DNA from: Methanomicrobium antiquum | Lineage (GTDB): Archaea > Halobacteriota > Methanomicrobia > Methanomicrobiales > Methanomicrobiaceae | Reading direction: 5' to 3' | Length of the DNA stretch: 64,000 nt | Assembly (NCBI RefSeq): GCF_029633915.1 | Contig: NZ_CP091092.1 | Coordinates: 1,240,001-1,304,000 of the forward strand | Shown: one piece after another, positions 8,381-18,326 of the stretch | Layout: each line of letters starts with the position of its first letter | Position numbering within the stretch: the stretch's first letter is position 1 | The notes under the pieces: model-generated | Database searches by the model: none | The model's input: only the letters and a program-made list of their open reading frames with translations | What the model was told of the DNA's origin: nothing | Made by a program: the position numbers and the translations under genes

Positions 8381-9331
8381 TCACATGTCAAAACTTGAAT
8401 ATGGAATATTTCCGGCTCCTATTTCGGTTTTCAAATTTATTCCCTTCTCAATGGCATATCCTATAAGATTCATTCCGCTGTACGCAACAATTGATGTTCT
8501 GTAAGGATCAGCCCTTATATTCAAAATTCCAGTACCCACTTTTACAGGAAATAAAAATCCTGAACTTTTCATCATATTTGCAATATCATTAACTGAATCT
8601 ATAGCAGTATCAGGGACTTCCCGCACATTGGCAAGCACTTTTCCGGTTCCGTTTTTTAAAACAGAACCAATTGATGTAAATCCTGCATTTATAAACAAAA
8701 GCAAAGGATCAATTGTTGTTCCTTTATATCCAATTAAATCCTGAAACCCTGATGGGGTGTTATTTTCAACATTCAAAAGTCCGCCAAACGCCATTTTGAC
8801 AGGGATACCATGATTTTGCAAAACACCATCCATTGTAATACTACACACTGTAATTACACCAAGATGACCTGAGGGGATGCGAGGATCACTGTCAATTATT
8901 TTATAGGATTTAAAAAAACTAATGCCATTTTTTATTACTTCATCAAAAACTGAAGATAAATTTTCTATCTGATTTTCAGGAACATATGAAAGATTGTACG
9001 CAACATTTCCAGTACCGGTTTCAGGATTAAAATTGCTTTTGAACGCAAGTCTTTCAAGCTTGGAGATGATAAAACCAATGCGTTCATCTACAAGAGCACG
9101 CTCGGTTTCAGATACACCAAGAGGAGTTAAAATCCTGCCCTGATTTCCAATCTTTCTTGTAAAACCCATATTGTCAAGATAGCTAAGATAATACTGAACT
9201 GCCCTGTCAGTAAGTGCAAAACCGTGCTCGGTCATTAACTCAGATAGGCGCTTTGCACCAACAGGTTCCTGGTGTTCTTTTAGTATCCTGAGTATCTCGA
9301 TACATTTTCTCTCAGATCTGATAAAGCTCAT
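8381..9331 (-). CDS. nrpR: Global nitrogen regulator NrpR
   Basis: A 316-residue protein: an N-terminal winged helix (residues 1-75, with ILRILKEHQEPVGAKRLSELM) followed by one NrpR (DUF128) effector domain, recognisable from VSETERALVDERIGFIISKLE, the PSGHLGVITVCSITMDGV stretch and KVGTGILNIRADPYRTS near the end. In methanogens NrpR represses nitrogen-assimilation genes and is released by 2-oxoglutarate. It has one effector domain, as in split or single-domain forms; a partner may be elsewhere. I could not identify convincing GGAA-N6-TTCC or GGTA-N6-TACC operators next to it. Confidence 0.88.
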   Translation of the reverse strand: MSFIRSERKCIEILRILKEHQEPVGAKRLSELMTEHGFALTDRAVQYYLSYLDNMGFTRKIGNQGRILTPLGVSETERALVDERIGFIISKLERLAFKSNFNPETGTGNVAYNLSYVPENQIENLSSVFDEVIKNGISFFKSYKIIDSDPRIPSGHLGVITVCSITMDGVLQNHGIPVKMAFGGLLNVENNTPSGFQDLIGYKGTTIDPLLLFINAGFTSIGSVLKNGTGKVLANVREVPDTAIDSVNDIANMMKSSGFLFPVKVGTGILNIRADPYRTSIVAYSGMNLIGYAIEKGINLKTEIGAGNIPYSSFDM

Positions 9332-9583
9332 ATGGTTTCTGAAATCCCCTGTAATTCTATAAATTCAAAGTAAAAATATTTAATATGGATATATTTCATA
9401 GGAATACCAATATTTTATATATACTGGCTTTTTTCATATATATTAGCAGAATTACATATATATTGACTGAATCATTATAATATCTTTTGATAACAAAATT
9501 AAAAAAACACTCAAGAAATCCTTTTCATATTCTTTTACCGCTATTAAAAAGAATTAAAAGTCCAAAAGTTAAAAATTTACTCA

Positions 9584-9862
9584 ATGGTCTGGATAAAATC
9601 ACTTGAAGGAAGTTATGTCAATGCGGACAACATCCTCTCAATTACCTTTGATACAAAATGCAATTCATTTGTTGCCGTTGTTGGATATAAAGAATCAAGA
9701 CTACAGCATAAAATTTTTCAAAACCGTGCTCTTGACAATATTTTAGCAGGTGACAAACCAAGAAGTGAAAATGAAATAATTGAAGAAATGATAGACTACA
9801 TTGAAAAAGCAAAAAATAAGCTTACACCAAACATTCTTGATTTCAATGTTCTTTTAACATAA
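9584..9862 (+). CDS. Hypothetical protein, 92 residues
   Basis: I do not recognise this protein. It is a small soluble alpha/beta protein with mainly beta N-terminal half (MVWIKSLEGSYVNADNILSI) and a helical C-terminal half (EIIEEMIDYIEKAKNKL). No cysteines cluster, no signal peptide and no membrane segment. It diverges from nrpR across 250 bp and ends just before modular repeat copy C. The coding look is good: full-length frame with codon use like the neighbours. Confidence 0.6.
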   Translation: MVWIKSLEGSYVNADNILSITFDTKCNSFVAVVGYKESRLQHKIFQNRALDNILAGDKPRSENEIIEEMIDYIEKAKNKLTPNILDFNVLLT

Positions 9863-9886
9863 AAAAATCTTTTACAATTTTTAATT

Positions 9887-10026
9887 AAAAACGTCCATGA
9901 TAATTTTTTTCATGCACCGGTTTCATGTAAGTTACGAAGTAACTTTCATGTAAAACGCACATGATGAGCTTTTTTCATCACACAAAAAGCTTGATAAGTT
10001 TATCCGGAATTTTGACTTTCATAACA
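9887..10026 (-). repeat. Intergenic modular hairpin repeat, copy C (complete)
   Basis: A complete reverse-orientation copy between convergent genes. It shows AAAAACGTCCATG at the module 2 end, the hairpin AAGTTACGAAGTAACTT, the ATGATGAGCTTTTTTCATCA core of module 1 and the terminal GACTTTCATA. It begins 25 bases after the preceding stop codon. Confidence 0.85.
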
Positions 10027-10370
10027 AATAAAAACCAGACAAAAAATAAAGCTAAAAATAAATTTAAACTGAATTTAAACTAAATTTGAAATACCTTATT
10101 TTCCAGATATAATCAAACAGAGCACTTAATTTTGATTGGTAAAGTCAGGCCTGCATCAACATAATTTTTTTATATCATATTCCATAAATGCAGAGGAGAT
10201 TTGACAATCAAACCCATATTATACTCGCACCATAATTTAATCTCACTGTAGAAATTTTAGTTCATCATTAATTAATCTGTTATTCATAATCTTTAAGGGG
10301 ATATTTATATCCTAAAAATGAAGGTTTTTTTTGTGCTTTTTTTAGTATTCTAATGATCTTTTAACGCTAT
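10027..10370. other. AT-rich spacer, no gene seen
   Basis: Between repeat copy C and the argF stop. It contains short A/T direct repeats (AAATTTAAACT twice near 10060-10085) but no frame or structured element that I can support. Confidence 0.5.
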
Positions 10371-11288
10371 TTATCTGCTTAAAAGAAGCTTTACCAAAAG
10401 AGCCTTTTGTGCATGAAGTCTGTTTTCTGCCTGATCCCATACAGCACTCTGTTTTCCTTCGATAACAGCGTCTGTAATCTCCTCACCCCTGTGTGCCGGC
10501 AGACAGTGCATCACAATTGCATCTTTGGATGCGCCTTTCATCAATTCATCATTTACACAAAATCCTTTGAAATGTTTCAAACGAACATCTTTCTCGTCTT
10601 CTGAACCCATAGAAATCCACGTATCAGTATATACGACATTGGAATCTTTTACAGAATCTGCCGGATTTTCAAAGAATTTTATTTTTGCACCAGACTTCTC
10701 AGCTGATATTATAATATCAGAATCGGGTTCATATCCCTTTGGTGTTGAAACATTTACCTCAAATCCGGTGTATGCCGCTGAAAGAAGAAGAGAATTGCAA
10801 ACGTTATTCCCGTCTCCAACCCATGCAACTTTAATTCCGCTTAAGTCATTACCGAATTTTTCTTTCATTGTCAAAACATCAGCAAGAATCTGGCATGGAT
10901 GTTCCTTATCGGAAAGACCGTTGATAACCGGAATCTCTGCATTCTTTGCTATCTCCTCAACAGTACTGTGCAGAAAAGAGCGAATCATAATTGCCGATAA
11001 ATAACGTGAAAGAACACGTGCAGTATCTTTTACCTCTTCTCCTCTTCCAAGCTGCATATCATGTGGATTTAAGAATATTGCATGTCCGCCAAGCTCAAAC
11101 ATTCCAACTTCAAAAGAAATTCTGGTCCTGGTTGAAGATTTCTCAAAGATCATTCCAAGAGTCTTTTTGTGAAGTAACTCTTCTATATCTCCATCAGCAC
11201 GTTTTCTTTTAAGATCTGCCGCTAGAGATACTACCTCTTCAAACTCTTTCTTTGACAGATCCAGAATTGATATGATATCTTTTTTCAT
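10371..11288 (-). CDS. argF: Ornithine carbamoyltransferase
   Basis: ArgF joins carbamoyl phosphate and ornithine to give citrulline in arginine synthesis. The 305 residues match the family. Carbamoyl-phosphate site SSTRTR is at about 51-56, HPCQ.LAD near 131, an ornithine-binding DTWISMG near 225 and [10 protein letters not shown] near 262. The ATG overlaps the purD stop region by 4 bases (GATGAAAAAAG context), so purD and argF are translated as a coupled pair although the pathways differ. Confidence 0.96.
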   Translation of the reverse strand: MKKDIISILDLSKKEFEEVVSLAADLKRKRADGDIEELLHKKTLGMIFEKSSTRTRISFEVGMFELGGHAIFLNPHDMQLGRGEEVKDTARVLSRYLSAIMIRSFLHSTVEEIAKNAEIPVINGLSDKEHPCQILADVLTMKEKFGNDLSGIKVAWVGDGNNVCNSLLLSAAYTGFEVNVSTPKGYEPDSDIIISAEKSGAKIKFFENPADSVKDSNVVYTDTWISMGSEDEKDVRLKHFKGFCVNDELMKGASKDAIVMHCLPAHRGEEITDAVIEGKQSAVWDQAENRLHAQKALLVKLLLSR

Positions 11289-12577
11289 CTGATCTCCTTC
11301 ATATGGCTGATGCGTTTATTTAAAACTTCAATAGTTCCTATATCTTTTCTGTAAAAAACGTCACCTTTTACTGAAGCCGCGGCTGACTGTGCAGTCTTTT
11401 CTGCCCCCTCCAAAGTGTCTTCCATCCCGACAAATGCAAGAGTCCTTGAGGTCTGTGTATAAAGACTTCCATCTTTTTCAGTTACATTAGCATAATAGAG
11501 CTCAGCCCCTGATAAATCACCGGTTTCAATAACACCCCCGGACTCAGGAGATTCAGGATAACCTTTGGGAACGATATACTTACAAACTGTTGCTTTGTTT
11601 TCAAATACAACATGAGATTCTGAAAGAGTTCCCTCAACTATTCTTTTTATGATCTCGCAAAAATCAGATTTTAAGAGTGTTAAAAGATTCATTGCTTCCG
11701 GATCGCCAAATCTTGCATTAAATTCAATTACTTTGGGGCCGTCTGCAGTGTTCATAAACTGGCCATATAGAATTCCTCTATAGGGTGTTTTCGCCCTGTT
11801 CATGAATGCAATAACATCCTTCATAATAAGGAGTGCTTTTTCATAGTCCCTTTTTGAGACAAACGGGAGCATGTGATCAGGCATTGTGTATGATCCCATC
11901 CCTCCAGTATTTGGACCGACATCACCTTCATATGCCCTTTTGTGATCCTGGACCAGGGGCATCGGAACAAGATGTGTTCCATCAACAAAGGCCATTAAAG
12001 TAAACTCTTCTCCAATAAGCCTCTCTTCAAGGACAACTTCGCCGCCTATCTCCTCTATATATTTTATTGCTCCTTCCCGTCCAAAATGTTCGCCCATAAT
12101 CTTGACGCCTTTCCCGCCGGTAAGACCTATTGGTTTTATTGCGAGATCACCGTCATATGATAAAATAAACTTTGCCGCATCTTTTGCATCATGAAAAACA
12201 CGATAGAGAGGACATCCTGCAACACCATGCTTATTCATCATATCGCGGCAGAAAGCTTTGTCGGTTTCAAGGCGGGCGGCAATCCTGCGGGGGCCAACGC
12301 ATCCAACCCCTTTATCTTCCAGATAGTCCACAACACCTGCTTCCAGTGGTGCTTCAGGACCAATCACAGCATATTTAACACCGGATTTAACTGCAAATCC
12401 GGCAATTGTTTCTGCATCTGTTTCCTTGCAGAGAAGAAAATCTTTGCATAATTCTGCAATCCCCGGATTTTTCTTTGACATTACTGAATATATTTCACAT
12501 TCGTCGTTGCGGGAGAGTGCTTTTGCTATTGCATGCTCTCTGCCGCCTCCACCCACAACCAAAACCTTCATGACCAT
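11285..12577 (-). CDS. purD: Phosphoribosylamine-glycine ligase
   Basis: PurD (GARS) makes glycinamide ribonucleotide from phosphoribosylamine, glycine and ATP, an early purine step. The 430 residues show the N-terminal [14 protein letters not shown], the ATP-grasp core with [14 protein letters not shown] and the family signature [11 protein letters not shown] near residue 288. GGTGAT lies at good spacing before the ATG at 12577; a second ATG two codons on is possible. It forms a coupled pair with argF. Confidence 0.95.
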   Translation of the reverse strand: MVMKVLVVGGGGREHAIAKALSRNDECEIYSVMSKKNPGIAELCKDFLLCKETDAETIAGFAVKSGVKYAVIGPEAPLEAGVVDYLEDKGVGCVGPRRIAARLETDKAFCRDMMNKHGVAGCPLYRVFHDAKDAAKFILSYDGDLAIKPIGLTGGKGVKIMGEHFGREGAIKYIEEIGGEVVLEERLIGEEFTLMAFVDGTHLVPMPLVQDHKRAYEGDVGPNTGGMGSYTMPDHMLPFVSKRDYEKALLIMKDVIAFMNRAKTPYRGILYGQFMNTADGPKVIEFNARFGDPEAMNLLTLLKSDFCEIIKRIVEGTLSESHVVFENKATVCKYIVPKGYPESPESGGVIETGDLSGAELYYANVTEKDGSLYTQTSRTLAFVGMEDTLEGAEKTAQSAAASVKGDVFYRKDIGTIEVLNKRISHMKEIR

Positions 12578-12621
12578 TTATATCACCGCAATACATCAAA
12601 TAATTTAGTCTGATTTGCTAT

Positions 12622-12690
12622 AAAAACGTCCATGAAATTATATTCCATGCAACAGTTTCATTTAAGTTACAAAGTAACTTTCAATGTAAA
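12622..12690 (-). repeat. Intergenic modular hairpin repeat, copy D (module 2 only)
   Basis: A reverse-orientation copy of module 2 only, just upstream of purD: AAAAACGTCCATGAAATTATAT, then the hairpin AAGTTACAAAGTAACTT. Module 1 is missing; a different hairpin (ATCAGAACCTGAT, about 12691-12705) follows. Confidence 0.75.
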
Positions 12691-12791
12691 ATCAGAACCT
12701 GATTTTCATTTTATCTCTGAATTAAATATTCATCTTATGAAGATTTTAAATCGAAATCTTCATCAGTCATTTCTAATTTTTTTGCTTTTTT

Positions 12792-13310
12792 TTATGAATG
12801 CTTTTTTAAAATTTCAGATACACGAACAAGCGAATGGAGATTTACACCGGTGCTTTTTAATTTTTCATCTGCTCCCTGTTCACGATCTACTACAGTTACA
12901 ACTTTGTCAATTATTGCACCTGCTGATTTAAGAGCGTTTATGCCAAAAATAACACTACCTCCGGATGTAATTACATCTTCTACCAAAAGCACGTTTTTAT
13001 CTTTGACATTACCGATTATATTTCCGGATTTTCCATGATCCTTCTCTTCCTTTCTGATAATACAATAAGGTTTTTCAGACGATAAAGAAACTGAAACAGC
13101 TATCGGTACTGCACCCACTGCAACTCCTGCAACAACATCAAAATCAAATTTCTCCGATATTTCTTTTCCAATCTCAAAAAGAAGTCCGGGATTTGTGCAA
13201 GCCGATTTTAAATCGATATAATAACTGCTTTTAGCACCCGATGCAAGTGTAAAATCACCAAATTCTATTGCACCATATTCAATTAGTAATTCTGCAATTT
13301 CATTTACCAT
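12792..13310 (-). CDS. pyrE: Orotate phosphoribosyltransferase
   Basis: PyrE adds ribose-5-phosphate from PRPP to orotate in UMP synthesis. The 172 residues are typical of archaeal forms. The PRPP motif VLLVEDVITSGGS is near residue 110, and the N-terminus has the family stretch GDFTLASGAKSSYYID. The start overlaps the end of carS by 7 bases, so the genes are coupled. pyrC is 5.6 kb away, reading the same way. Confidence 0.95.
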   Translation of the reverse strand: MVNEIAELLIEYGAIEFGDFTLASGAKSSYYIDLKSACTNPGLLFEIGKEISEKFDFDVVAGVAVGAVPIAVSVSLSSEKPYCIIRKEEKDHGKSGNIIGNVKDKNVLLVEDVITSGGSVIFGINALKSAGAIIDKVVTVVDREQGADEKLKSTGVNLHSLVRVSEILKKHS

Positions 13311-13858
13311 GGAACTTCTTTCACTCCGATAATATACCCTATAATATTTGCGCCTCTATGTAAAAGAGGTGTAATTATGATAATCCATAAAAATACAGCA
13401 AGGTTTATATTTGCAAATACCCACCCGCTGTCAAATATAAACACACAAAGAAGAGAGCCTGCAACAAGATCATATTGATCTGCAATCAGCCACTCATCTC
13501 CACGTTTTTTATTAAGCCTTCGCTTAAAAAAGCTTTTTACCAGATCTCCAAGAAGCGCTCCTGTTGCCAAAAGCACTACGGATAGCAGGGTATGGATGTA
13601 AATTCCTGCATAATTCCCAATTAAAATCAGAATTATTCCAACAAAAATTCCTGAAAAAACTCCGCCGAACAACCCTCTCCAGGTCTTTCCGTCCCCGAAT
13701 ATTCTTCTTTCGTCACTCCACTTTTTTCCAGAATCTATTGGAGAGCCGCCTCCGAATACTGCTGCTGCTGAGTTTGGGACATATGCTGGAAGCATTATCC
13801 ATAATGCTACAAAAAGCGAAGATAGTATTCCAATAAAATCAATCTCAAACGCCGACAA
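13304..13858 (-). CDS. carS: CDP-archaeol synthase
   Basis: CarS (DUF46) activates digeranylgeranylglyceryl phosphate with CTP, giving CDP-archaeol for ether-lipid head groups. The 184-residue integral membrane protein has about five hydrophobic segments and the family motifs GDGKTWRGLFGG (about residues 54-65), LLGDLVKSFFKRR (about 104-116) and DQYDLVAG (about 127-134). Its neighbour across the divergent spacer is a tetraether-synthase-like enzyme, so two lipid genes sit together. Confidence 0.92.
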   Translation of the reverse strand: MSAFEIDFIGILSSLFVALWIMLPAYVPNSAAAVFGGGSPIDSGKKWSDERRIFGDGKTWRGLFGGVFSGIFVGIILILIGNYAGIYIHTLLSVVLLATGALLGDLVKSFFKRRLNKKRGDEWLIADQYDLVAGSLLCVFIFDSGWVFANINLAVFLWIIIITPLLHRGANIIGYIIGVKEVPW

Positions 13859-13907
13859 TATGACTATTATAAAGGTTTAATGAAATAAATAATGTTTCAA
13901 AAAAACT

Positions 13908-13936
13908 TCATGAAATATAATTTCATGGACGTTTTT
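13908..13936 (+). repeat. Intergenic modular repeat, copy E (terminal fragment)
   Basis: Only the end of module 2 remains: CTTCATGAAATATAATTTCA followed by TGGACGTTTTT. It sits in the carS/tes divergent spacer. The rest of the spacer (13937-14252) is A/T-rich, with a short direct repeat GTATCATCCAGTT near 13990-14015 and no gene. Confidence 0.7.
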
Positions 13937-14252
13937 GATGCAACAGTTGTCATAAAAAACATTTATGAGAAAAATGTTTCATCTACAAATGTATCATCCA
14001 GTTGTATCATCCAGTTGTATTATGTAAATAACAACATGATTCCAATAGAAAACATGTTTTTTTAATATTTTTGATATTTAAAAGAAAAAATGATATTAAA
14101 AACAAAATCAAACATTAAAGATATAGTTCATCAAAGTTTAATTCACCAAAGTTACAAACCAACTGAATAGAAACTAAAACCTGTACCAAAACAATCCTTT
14201 TATTTTATTAAATTGAGAATAGAATTAAGCAAGCAATTGTGTGAGAGCAAAT

Positions 14253-15743
14253 ATGGTAATTAAAACAACAAAAGGCCTTTGTCCTGAATGTGGTGCAGTC
14301 CTCCCTGCAGAAATCATTGAGGAAGATGGCCAGATATGGATTGTCAGAACATGCCCAAAACATGGTTTTTTTAAGAATCTGTACTGGTCAGATTCGGAAA
14401 TGTACAGGCGTTTTGACAAATACAGTTCCGAAGGAACAGGAATAGAAAATCCTCAAAAATCTGCATTAAAAGAAGAATGTCCGTTTGCCTGCGGTATCTG
14501 TAACAATCATAAATCTACTACACTCCTTGCAAACATTGACTTAACAAACAGATGTAATCTAAACTGTGATTTCTGCTTTGCCAATGCGCGTGCGTGCGGT
14601 TACATCTATGAACCATCCTTTGAAGAAATAGTTTCAATGTTAAAAATGCTCAGGGAGGAAAAGCCATTTCCTGCGCCTGCAGTGCAGTTTGCCGGCGGAG
14701 AACCAACAATGAGAGATGATCTCGTAGAGATTGTTAAGACTGCAAAAAAACTTGGCTTCAAACAGATACAGATGGCATCAAACGGGATTAAACTTGCAAG
14801 AGATAAACAACTGGTTAAGGATTTAAAAGAAGCAGGGCTCAGCACAATTTATCTTCACTTTGACGGGGTTACAAAACAGACAAATCCACTAATCAATATC
14901 AGTAAAAAAGTCATAACAAACTGCGCTGAATACGGTCAGGGAGTAGTCCTTGTACCAACTGTCATTAACGGCAAAAATGATCATGAAGTAGGAGACATCA
15001 TCAAATTCGCGGCTGATAATATCAAGGTTGTAAGGGGTGTCAATTTCCAGCCGGTTGCATTCACAGGCGCCGCATCAGAAGATGATGTCACAAAAGAACG
15101 TGTTACAATACCAGACCTTGCTGACAGAATTGAAAAGCAAACAGGCGGCATACTTAAAAAAGACTACTTCTATCCGGTTCCATGTATTATCCCAATATCT
15201 CATCTTGTAGAAGCATACACAGGAAAACCACAGATTGAATTTACAACACACCAACATTGTGGTGCAGCGACTTACGCATTTGTAAATGATGACGGTCTTG
15301 TTCCTGTCAACAAAATGATCAATGTCGATGAATTCTTCAACGTAATAGAAGAAATGGCTGGCAGGCTAAATGACAAGAAAACACTCAATAAATACATAAC
15401 TCTTGTCGAAGGACTTAAAGGGATGCATTCCTCTTTGAAAAAGAGCGAAAGCGGCAAATCAGGATTGTTCTGGAAGATGCTGTATCAGGCTCTTGTCAAG
15501 CAGGATTTTGAGGCATTAAAAGATTTCCACTGGAATGCTTTATTTATCGGAACAATGCATTTCATGGACAACTATAATTATGATGTTGAAAGAGTCCAGC
15601 GCTGTTGTATTCACTATGCAACACCGGACGGAAGGCTGATTCCTTTCTGCACATATAATTCAGGTCCTGTCTTTAGAGAACAGGTATGGAAGAAATATTC
15701 TAAACCAATTGATAAACAAGACCCGCTAGAAGAGCTTGACTAA
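14253..15743 (+). CDS. tes: Radical SAM enzyme, tetraether lipid synthase (Tes) like
   Basis: A 496-residue protein of the MJ0619/Tes type. An N-terminal cysteine module is visible (CPECG at 10-14, CPKHG at 34-38), then CPFACGIC (76-83), then the radical SAM motif CNLNCDFC (C101, C105, C108), FAGGEPTMRDD near 150 and further cysteines at the C-terminus (QRCCIHYATPDGRLIPFC). Tes couples two archaeol lipids tail to tail to give tetraether lipids; related family members are annotated as methylases, which remains an alternative. The ATG at 14253 is preceded by GTGTGAGA; an upstream GTG (14241) is in frame. The gene lies next to carS, consistent with a lipid role. Confidence 0.75.
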   Translation: MVIKTTKGLCPECGAVLPAEIIEEDGQIWIVRTCPKHGFFKNLYWSDSEMYRRFDKYSSEGTGIENPQKSALKEECPFACGICNNHKSTTLLANIDLTNRCNLNCDFCFANARACGYIYEPSFEEIVSMLKMLREEKPFPAPAVQFAGGEPTMRDDLVEIVKTAKKLGFKQIQMASNGIKLARDKQLVKDLKEAGLSTIYLHFDGVTKQTNPLINISKKVITNCAEYGQGVVLVPTVINGKNDHEVGDIIKFAADNIKVVRGVNFQPVAFTGAASEDDVTKERVTIPDLADRIEKQTGGILKKDYFYPVPCIIPISHLVEAYTGKPQIEFTTHQHCGAATYAFVNDDGLVPVNKMINVDEFFNVIEEMAGRLNDKKTLNKYITLVEGLKGMHSSLKKSESGKSGLFWKMLYQALVKQDFEALKDFHWNALFIGTMHFMDNYNYDVERVQRCCIHYATPDGRLIPFCTYNSGPVFREQVWKKYSKPIDKQDPLEELD

Positions 15744-15766
15744 ATTTACCTATTTTTTGGTGTTTT

Positions 15767-16561
15767 ATGATTTATATTGTAAAAAAGCCTACCGACACTC
15801 CTTCAGACAATTCAACAGGAATGGTTGCAGATGAACTTAAAAGACGAAATGTGGATTTTTCATATCTTGATTTGGAAACAATAAACCCTTTCTCCAAAGA
15901 TTTAGAGGGAAATCTCATCTGGATCTGCGGAATAAAGCAGGACGAACTTCAATTTGAAATAATAAACTCCCTTAGCATAAACAACAAGGTTGTAAATTCA
16001 CCGGATGCAATAGCCATTTGTGCAAGCAAGGTGCAGACTACTGCAAAACTGATAAAAAACGGAGTGAAAACTCCTGAAACTATATTTACAGCATCAAAGC
16101 GTCTTGTTTCAGACTTTTTAGAAAAGCACGGAACTGTTGTATACAAACCTGTTTACGGATTTGACGGTAACGGAATATATCCTTTCGAAAACATTTCCGA
16201 ATTAAAAGAAAATCCTCCCTATTACATCCAGGAATATGTTAAAAATGATCGCGATTTCAGGGTTTTTGTTATAGACAAAAAAGCTGTTGGTGCAATTGAA
16301 AGAGTTTCTGATTCATTCGCACACAACATCCACCAGGGAGGGCTTGGAAGGGCTTTATCAAAAATTCCTCCTGAAATGGCAGAGACTGCATCTGCGGCGG
16401 CAAAAGCTATTGGAATAGACTACTGTGGTGTTGACTTACTTTTCAAAAATGACTCATATACTGTTTTGGAAGTTAACGGAACACCAAACTGGCACTGTAT
16501 GAGTGCACCTGTTCCAAAACTTCTTGCAGATTATTTAATAGAAACTGAAAAAAGCATATAA
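15767..16561 (+). CDS. RimK-family ATP-grasp ligase, MptN-like
   Basis: A 264-residue ATP-grasp enzyme. It has the pre-ATP-grasp region (residues 1-75), KVQTTAKLIKNGVKTPET, the ATP lysines in VVYKPVYGFDGNGI, the YIQEYVKNDRDFRVFVID segment and the metal-binding end VLEVNGTPNWHCM. RimK-type ligases add amino acids (often glutamate) to a carboxylate. In methanogens this group includes MptN (tetrahydromethanopterin:glutamate ligase), the best guess, but the substrate is not shown. It starts 23 bases after tes behind GGTG, so they are probably co-transcribed, which would also allow a lipid or head-group substrate. Confidence 0.7.
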   Translation: MIYIVKKPTDTPSDNSTGMVADELKRRNVDFSYLDLETINPFSKDLEGNLIWICGIKQDELQFEIINSLSINNKVVNSPDAIAICASKVQTTAKLIKNGVKTPETIFTASKRLVSDFLEKHGTVVYKPVYGFDGNGIYPFENISELKENPPYYIQEYVKNDRDFRVFVIDKKAVGAIERVSDSFAHNIHQGGLGRALSKIPPEMAETASAAAKAIGIDYCGVDLLFKNDSYTVLEVNGTPNWHCMSAPVPKLLADYLIETEKSI

Positions 16562-16564
16562 TTA

Positions 16565-16642
16565 TCTGATAAATTAAAAATTAAAAGAAAAAACTGAAAT
16601 AAATCTGATAAATTAAAAATTAAAGATAATCTGATAAATTAA
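16565..16642. repeat. Triple 13- to 21-bp direct repeat
   Basis: The unit TCTGATAAATTAAAAATTAA occurs at about 16565 and 16603, with a shorter copy at 16630 that overlaps the end of the UPF0058 gene. It fills the convergent spacer. No function is apparent. Confidence 0.6.
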
Positions 16643-16938
16643 AGATATTTATTATCAGGATCTTCTTCAATTTCTTTTTCTGTTTTTAATGCAAGTTCAT
16701 GCATCCTGTCTGCAATTCTCTTGGAGGCTGAAGGTTCAACATCCTTCATCGCCTGTGCAATCTCCTGTCCAAGGACAAAAATTGCATGTTTATGTTCCAT
16801 TTTACTTTTATGAACCTGAGTTGGCTTTATCTTAAGTGCTTCATACTCAGAAAAAACCACATTTGAATTTTCGTTCTCAAAGCTTTCCTTTATTGAATAC
16901 ATAAACTGATGGAGGGCTATTAGTTCTTCTTTGTGCAT
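16639..16938 (-). CDS. UPF0058 family protein
   Basis: A 99-residue, fully helical protein with the archaeal UPF0058 pattern: MHKEELIALHQFMYSI at the start and the central KPTQVHKSKMEHKHAIFVLG. Function is unknown. The gene ends against the ATP-grasp gene and starts about 60 bases after the dnaG stop, reading in the same direction, so it may share the dnaG transcript. Confidence 0.8.
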   Translation of the reverse strand: MHKEELIALHQFMYSIKESFENENSNVVFSEYEALKIKPTQVHKSKMEHKHAIFVLGQEIAQAMKDVEPSASKRIADRMHELALKTEKEIEEDPDNKYL

Positions 16939-16995
16939 TAGATATCATCCCGGAATAATTCAAAATGTGATTAAAATGTTTATCCTCAAACCAAT

Positions 16996-18198
16996 TTAAG
17001 GTATCTTCAAAAGCTTAACTGAGACAGGTTTTCGAATAATTTCCTTGAAATCAGGTGCAACAATAAAATTAAGACCGTGCATGGCGGCCATATCTATAAT
17101 TTTCTGGTTAACACTCCTGTTTGTAATCACACCTGAAACATCTCCGGATATCTTATTTAGTGCCGCCTCCATCTCATCTGAAGGGTATTCATTTAGAATT
17201 ATATACTCATTTGATAAAAAACGGGTAATATCTGAACTCTTAACCTCGTTCATCTGCTTAGAAAGTTCTTTATCGCAGGCAGGACTGACATTTCGTGAAT
17301 CTTCCGGATTATTCTTTAAAGATTCTTTTGAGTCCTCAAAAACATTTGATGTATAGGTGCTTATATCAACACCTCCGTCATACCCTGCAATTACCTCAAC
17401 AGGCACTTTATTTCTTAAGGGCTTGATGATCTCCTTTCTGGACATATCCTCGACACTGCGTCCACGTGGACCAATAGCAATGAAATCAATGTCTGCAACC
17501 TGCAAAAGTTCGCTTAGGATTAAATCACCACCCCGGTCTCCGTCAAGGAATGCTGTCGCCGTTTTTGTCCTGCACAGCTCAATTATAGTTTCCGGAACAT
17601 TAGTACCTTCGACTGCAACGGCATTTTTTATCCCGTACTTTAAGAGATTTATAACATCAGCTCTTCCTTCAACGACAATAATTGCATCTGAGTCACAAAC
17701 ATTAGGGCCTGCAGGAAGCTTTTCAGGACCAATCTCTATTAATTTTTCAATTCTTGAATATTCACGAACCTCATCTATTATGTCATTTGTATCAATTGTG
17801 CTCTCCTCAAATGCATCCATCAGGATTTCTTTTGCTCTTTCAATTATCAGCTTTCGTTTTGAGATTCTGATATCTTCTATCTTTTTAACCTTAAATATCG
17901 AAGAGCACGGACCTACTCTTTCAATTGTCTCAAGAGATGCGGCAAGAAGAGCTGTTTCTGCCCTGTCGATTGATGAATATATCAGAATTTCTCCTTTGGT
18001 ATCGCCTTTTTTGCTGACTGTTTTTACATCAATTCTCCCTATTCTTCCTGTTCTTTGAAGATCTCTAAGATCAAGGTCTTCTCCCAAAAGACCTTCGGTC
18101 TGGCCAAAAACCGCTCCAACAACATCGGACTTTTCGACCACCCCCTCAGTTTCAAATTCAATAATGATCTGATATTTTGTAGTTTCCGGTGAATACAA
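16996..18198 (-). CDS. dnaG: DNA primase DnaG (archaeal)
   Basis: A 400-residue archaeal DnaG. The N-terminal DnaG_N region (residues 1-110) is typical (VVGAVFGQTEGLLGEDLDLRDL). The Toprim domain shows VVEGRADV with E177 and FLDGDRGGD with D219, D221 and D225. In archaea DnaG is linked to the RNA exosome and has some primase activity. The start is TTG 18198 behind AGGAGGAATT. Residues about 290-330 are a low-complexity linker before the C-terminal domain. Confidence 0.93.
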   Translation of the reverse strand: MYSPETTKYQIIIEFETEGVVEKSDVVGAVFGQTEGLLGEDLDLRDLQRTGRIGRIDVKTVSKKGDTKGEILIYSSIDRAETALLAASLETIERVGPCSSIFKVKKIEDIRISKRKLIIERAKEILMDAFEESTIDTNDIIDEVREYSRIEKLIEIGPEKLPAGPNVCDSDAIIVVEGRADVINLLKYGIKNAVAVEGTNVPETIIELCRTKTATAFLDGDRGGDLILSELLQVADIDFIAIGPRGRSVEDMSRKEIIKPLRNKVPVEVIAGYDGGVDISTYTSNVFEDSKESLKNNPEDSRNVSPACDKELSKQMNEVKSSDITRFLSNEYIILNEYPSDEMEAALNKISGDVSGVITNRSVNQKIIDMAAMHGLNFIVAPDFKEIIRKPVSVKLLKIP

Positions 18199-18326
18199 TG
18201 ATAATTCCTCCTGTAATGTGATAAATTTGTGAAATATATTAATATGCTCTTATTAAATTTCATAAGGCAATTTGACTAATAGTAACTGAAATTATTTAAA
18301 TTAATTTCATAATTATATAATAGTAG

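Noticed and set aside
9332-9583. NrpR operator upstream of nrpR
   Set aside because: I could not find a convincing GGAA-N6-TTCC or GGTA-N6-TACC palindrome.
12632-12931. A 99-residue plus-strand frame between purD and pyrE
   Set aside because: It runs through repeat copy D and antisense through the pyrE 3' end and has low-complexity content.
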